DNA of 64,000 nt from contig JAHENC010000019.1 of NCBI GenBank assembly GCA_024643365.1, forward strand, positions 62,001 through 126,000. Direction: 5' to 3'. Of this stretch, positions 62,013-64,000 are shown piece after piece. Under the pieces are notes generated by a model. The model ran no database searches, was not told the DNA's origin, and saw only the letters and a program-made list of their open reading frames with translations. The translations under genes and the position numbers were made by a program. Source of the stretch: Crocinitomicaceae bacterium (GTDB lineage: Bacteria > Bacteroidota > Bacteroidia > Flavobacteriales_D > Crocinitomicaceae). Numbering within the stretch: the stretch's first letter is position 1; every line of letters begins with the position of its first letter.

Positions 62013-62291
62013 TTAGTTTCTTAAATATTTTTTCTCCGCCCAAAAAGTACCAAATGGTACGAATGCTGCGATGAATAACAGAAGTGATTTCACAAATGAA
62101 AATTGTTTTGTTAGGAAAAAAACAGCCAAATAAACGCAGTAAGCAATGAATAAAATTCCGTGAATCCATCCCACAATTTTATTTGGCCAAATCAACTCGA
62201 ATTGGTACTTCAATACCATCGTGATGATGAGTCCAATCCAAGAAAATCCTTCTGCAATGGCAATTTTTTGAAATTGTTGTAAACGTGTCAT
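62013..62291 (-). CDS. DUF3817 family small membrane protein
   Basis: 92 residues with three hydrophobic segments (AIAEGFSWIGLIITMVL; IVGWIHGILFIAYCVYLAVF; SLLLFIAAFVPFGTFWAE). The motif EGxSW near the start and the GWIHG turn fit the DUF3817 family. It is 2 bp downstream of the uvrB stop on the same strand, so it is cotranscribed with uvrB. Function unknown. Confidence 0.85.
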   Translation of the reverse strand: MTRLQQFQKIAIAEGFSWIGLIITMVLKYQFELIWPNKIVGWIHGILFIAYCVYLAVFFLTKQFSFVKSLLLFIAAFVPFGTFWAEKKYLRN

Positions 62292-62293
62292 AC

Positions 62294-64000
62294 TTATTTT
62301 TTTAATTGTGTTTCAAGTTCCTTTAATTGATCACGGAAACGTGCTGCTTCAATGAAGTCAAGTTCTTTTGCTGCCTTTTCCATGGCTTTTTTGGTAGCTT
62401 TCATGCGCGCCTCCAATTCCTTTGGATTCACATAGGTTTGTACTGGTTCTGCGGCTAATTGCGCTTGTGCCTCTTGGGTGTATTTTAATTGTCGGCTTGC
62501 TGTATCGCCATCAGCAACCTTTGTCGATTCCATGATTTTTTCTTTGGATTTATTCAAAGCAGTTGGCACCAATCCGTGTTCTAAATTGTAGGCGATTTGC
62601 ATCGCTCTTCTTCGCTCTGTTTCTGAAATCGTGCGACGCATGGACTCCGTCATCTTGTCGGCGTACATGAGTACCTTTCCATTTACATTTCTCGCGGCAC
62701 GTCCAACTGTTTGTACCAATGAACGTTCATTACGGAGGAATCCTTCTTTGTCAGCATCCAAAATTGCGACCAATGAAACTTCCGGAAGGTCAAGCCCTTC
62801 ACGCAGTAAATTAACTCCAATGAGCACGTCAAAATCACCAAGTCTTAACTGTCGGAGTATTTCTACGCGTTCAATGGTATCGATTTCACTGTGTATGTAT
62901 CGGCAAAGAATTCCAAGCTTGTCAAAATATTTCTGTAATTCTTCCGCCATTCTTTTGGTCAGAGTTGTTACTAATATTCGCTCTTTTACAGCTATTCTTT
63001 CTTGAATTGCAGCCATTAAATGATCAATTTGATGCTTGGATGGATGCACTTCGATGATTGGGTCTAATAGTCCTGTTGGACGAATTAACTGCTGCACCAT
63101 GACTCCTTCAGAGCGCTGCATTTCATAGTCTGCTGGTGTAGCGGAAACATAAATGGTATTGTTCAAGAATCCTTCAAATTCCTCAAATTTCAATGGGCGA
63201 TTGTCTATGGCTGCTTGCAGTCGAAATCCATAATCAATCAAGTTTGTTTTTCGCGCGCGATCTCCTGCGTACATTCCACGTACTTGTGGTAGTGTCACAT
63301 GACTTTCATCAATGACAAGTAGAAAATCGTCTGGAAAATAATCAAGTAAGCAGAAAGGACGCTCTCCTGGTTGACGTCGATCGAAATAACGAGAGTAATT
63401 CTCGATTCCCGAGCAATAACCGAGTTCCCGTATCATTTCTAGGTCGTAGTTCACGCGTTCATCCAAACGTTTGGATTCCTCCAACTTCCCATCCTCTTTG
63501 AAGTTCTGTACTTGAACGATTAGATCATCTTGAATTTGTTCAATCGCTTGTCGCGTATTGTCTGGACTCGAAACAAATAAATTCGCTGGGAAAATATCAA
63601 TTTCCTTAAAGGTTTCGATGCGTTCACTCGTTTCTGGATCGATGGAAGAAATCGTTTCGATTTCATCACCCCAAAATCCAATTCGAATCGCATAATCGGC
63701 ATAAGCTAGGAAAATGTCGACTGTTTCTCCGATGGCACGAAACATGCCTCGTTCAAATTTATCTCCAGCACGCTGGTACAAGTTTTCTACAAGCCTAAAT
63801 AGAAATTTATTTCTTGCGACGGATTGTCCGACGGTCAAATGCAAAATGCTTTCTCGGAATTCCTGTGGATTTCCAATACCATAAATACAAGAAACGGAAG
63901 CAACTACCAGGACATCCTTGCGGCCGGATAGCAGGGCAGAGGTTGCTGATAAACGCAGTTTTTCAATCTCATCATTGATTTGCAAGTCCTTCTCAATGTA
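62294..64000 (-). CDS. uvrB: UvrABC system protein B, 5' end outside the window
   Basis: 568 codons are present; the reading frame continues beyond the right edge (YIEKD precedes LQINDEIEKLRLSATSALL), so about the first 100 residues, including the Walker A motif, are missing. Visible parts include the VVASVSCIYGIG region, FLLVIDESHVT (DESH helicase motif II), SATPADYE, the C-terminal helicase motifs LLREGLDLPEVSLVAILDAD and QTVGRAARN, and the UVR domain (AKELDFIEAARFRDQLKELE). UvrB loads UvrC at damaged DNA in nucleotide excision repair. It heads a unit with DUF3817 and probably the SRPBCC gene. Confidence 0.96.
   Translation of the reverse strand, partial: YIEKDLQINDEIEKLRLSATSALLSGRKDVLVVASVSCIYGIGNPQEFRESILHLTVGQSVARNKFLFRLVENLYQRAGDKFERGMFRAIGETVDIFLAYADYAIRIGFWGDEIETISSIDPETSERIETFKEIDIFPANLFVSSPDNTRQAIEQIQDDLIVQVQNFKEDGKLEESKRLDERVNYDLEMIRELGYCSGIENYSRYFDRRQPGERPFCLLDYFPDDFLLVIDESHVTLPQVRGMYAGDRARKTNLIDYGFRLQAAIDNRPLKFEEFEGFLNNTIYVSATPADYEMQRSEGVMVQQLIRPTGLLDPIIEVHPSKHQIDHLMAAIQERIAVKERILVTTLTKRMAEELQKYFDKLGILCRYIHSEIDTIERVEILRQLRLGDFDVLIGVNLLREGLDLPEVSLVAILDADKEGFLRNERSLVQTVGRAARNVNGKVLMYADKMTESMRRTISETERRRAMQIAYNLEHGLVPTALNKSKEKIMESTKVADGDTASRQLKYTQEAQAQLAAEPVQTYVNPKELEARMKATKKAMEKAAKELDFIEAARFRDQLKELETQLKK

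Overview
The window looks like chromosome of a Flavobacteriales-type Bacteroidota, most plausibly a Fluviicola or Crocinitomicaceae relative (inference). The evidence is the low-GC DNA, several large secreted proteins ending in type IX secretion (T9SS) sorting domains, and upstream elements matching the Bacteroidota promoter TTG-N17-23-TAnnTTTG. Further support comes from Bacteroidota-type families: DUF6702 next to an M1 peptidase, a DUF1800/DUF1501 pair, and DUF1573. Shine-Dalgarno sequences are generally weak or absent, and several -7 boxes lie only 4 nt from the ATG.

Layout. 0-4 kb: a partial lipoprotein, a VOC dioxygenase-like protein, a WYL regulator, a flavin reductase and a DsbA/FrnE-like oxidoreductase. 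4-8.5 kb: two paralogous regulator-like proteins, each divergent from a small exported helical protein and each preceded by a near-identical palindromic operator/promoter. 8.5-21.8 kb: small exported proteins, a GH3 beta-glucosidase, a GH25 lysozyme-like protein, a LamG T9SS protein, a HutD-like cupin, and J-domain/KTSC and GYF-domain proteins. 21.9-29.2 kb: an accessory island made of a C-terminally short WYL regulator, a Nudix hydrolase overlapping a PLD-helicase-DUF3427-S24 fusion, then, convergent with it, a MazG-like pyrophosphatase overlapping a PD-(D/E)XK-DUF2075 helicase; a tRNA-Asp borders it. 29.3-32.2 kb: thioesterase, metallo-beta-lactamase fold protein, DUF1573 lipoprotein, a nested tandem repeat array, a large palindrome and tRNA-Leu(GAG). 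32.3-37.9 kb: kup, an MFS transporter, era and der. 38-57 kb: three giant gliding-motility-type (CHU_C) adhesin-like proteins, the DUF1800/DUF1501 pair, DUF6702-M1 peptidase, upp and a nucleotidase, rlmB and an OsmC protein. 57-64 kb: a sortilin/BNR-repeat protein, fabI, two small genes and a 5'-truncated uvrB.

The most interesting parts are: (i) the island in which two helicase-nuclease genes are each translationally coupled to a nucleotide pyrophosphatase, one helicase carrying a LexA-like self-cleavage domain with the site and dyad visible; (ii) the duplicated regulator plus exported-helical-protein modules with operators that abut the start codon; (iii) a higher-order repeat array of 80-87 bp units with a 249 bp superperiod. 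Functions for these are inference. No database search was possible.
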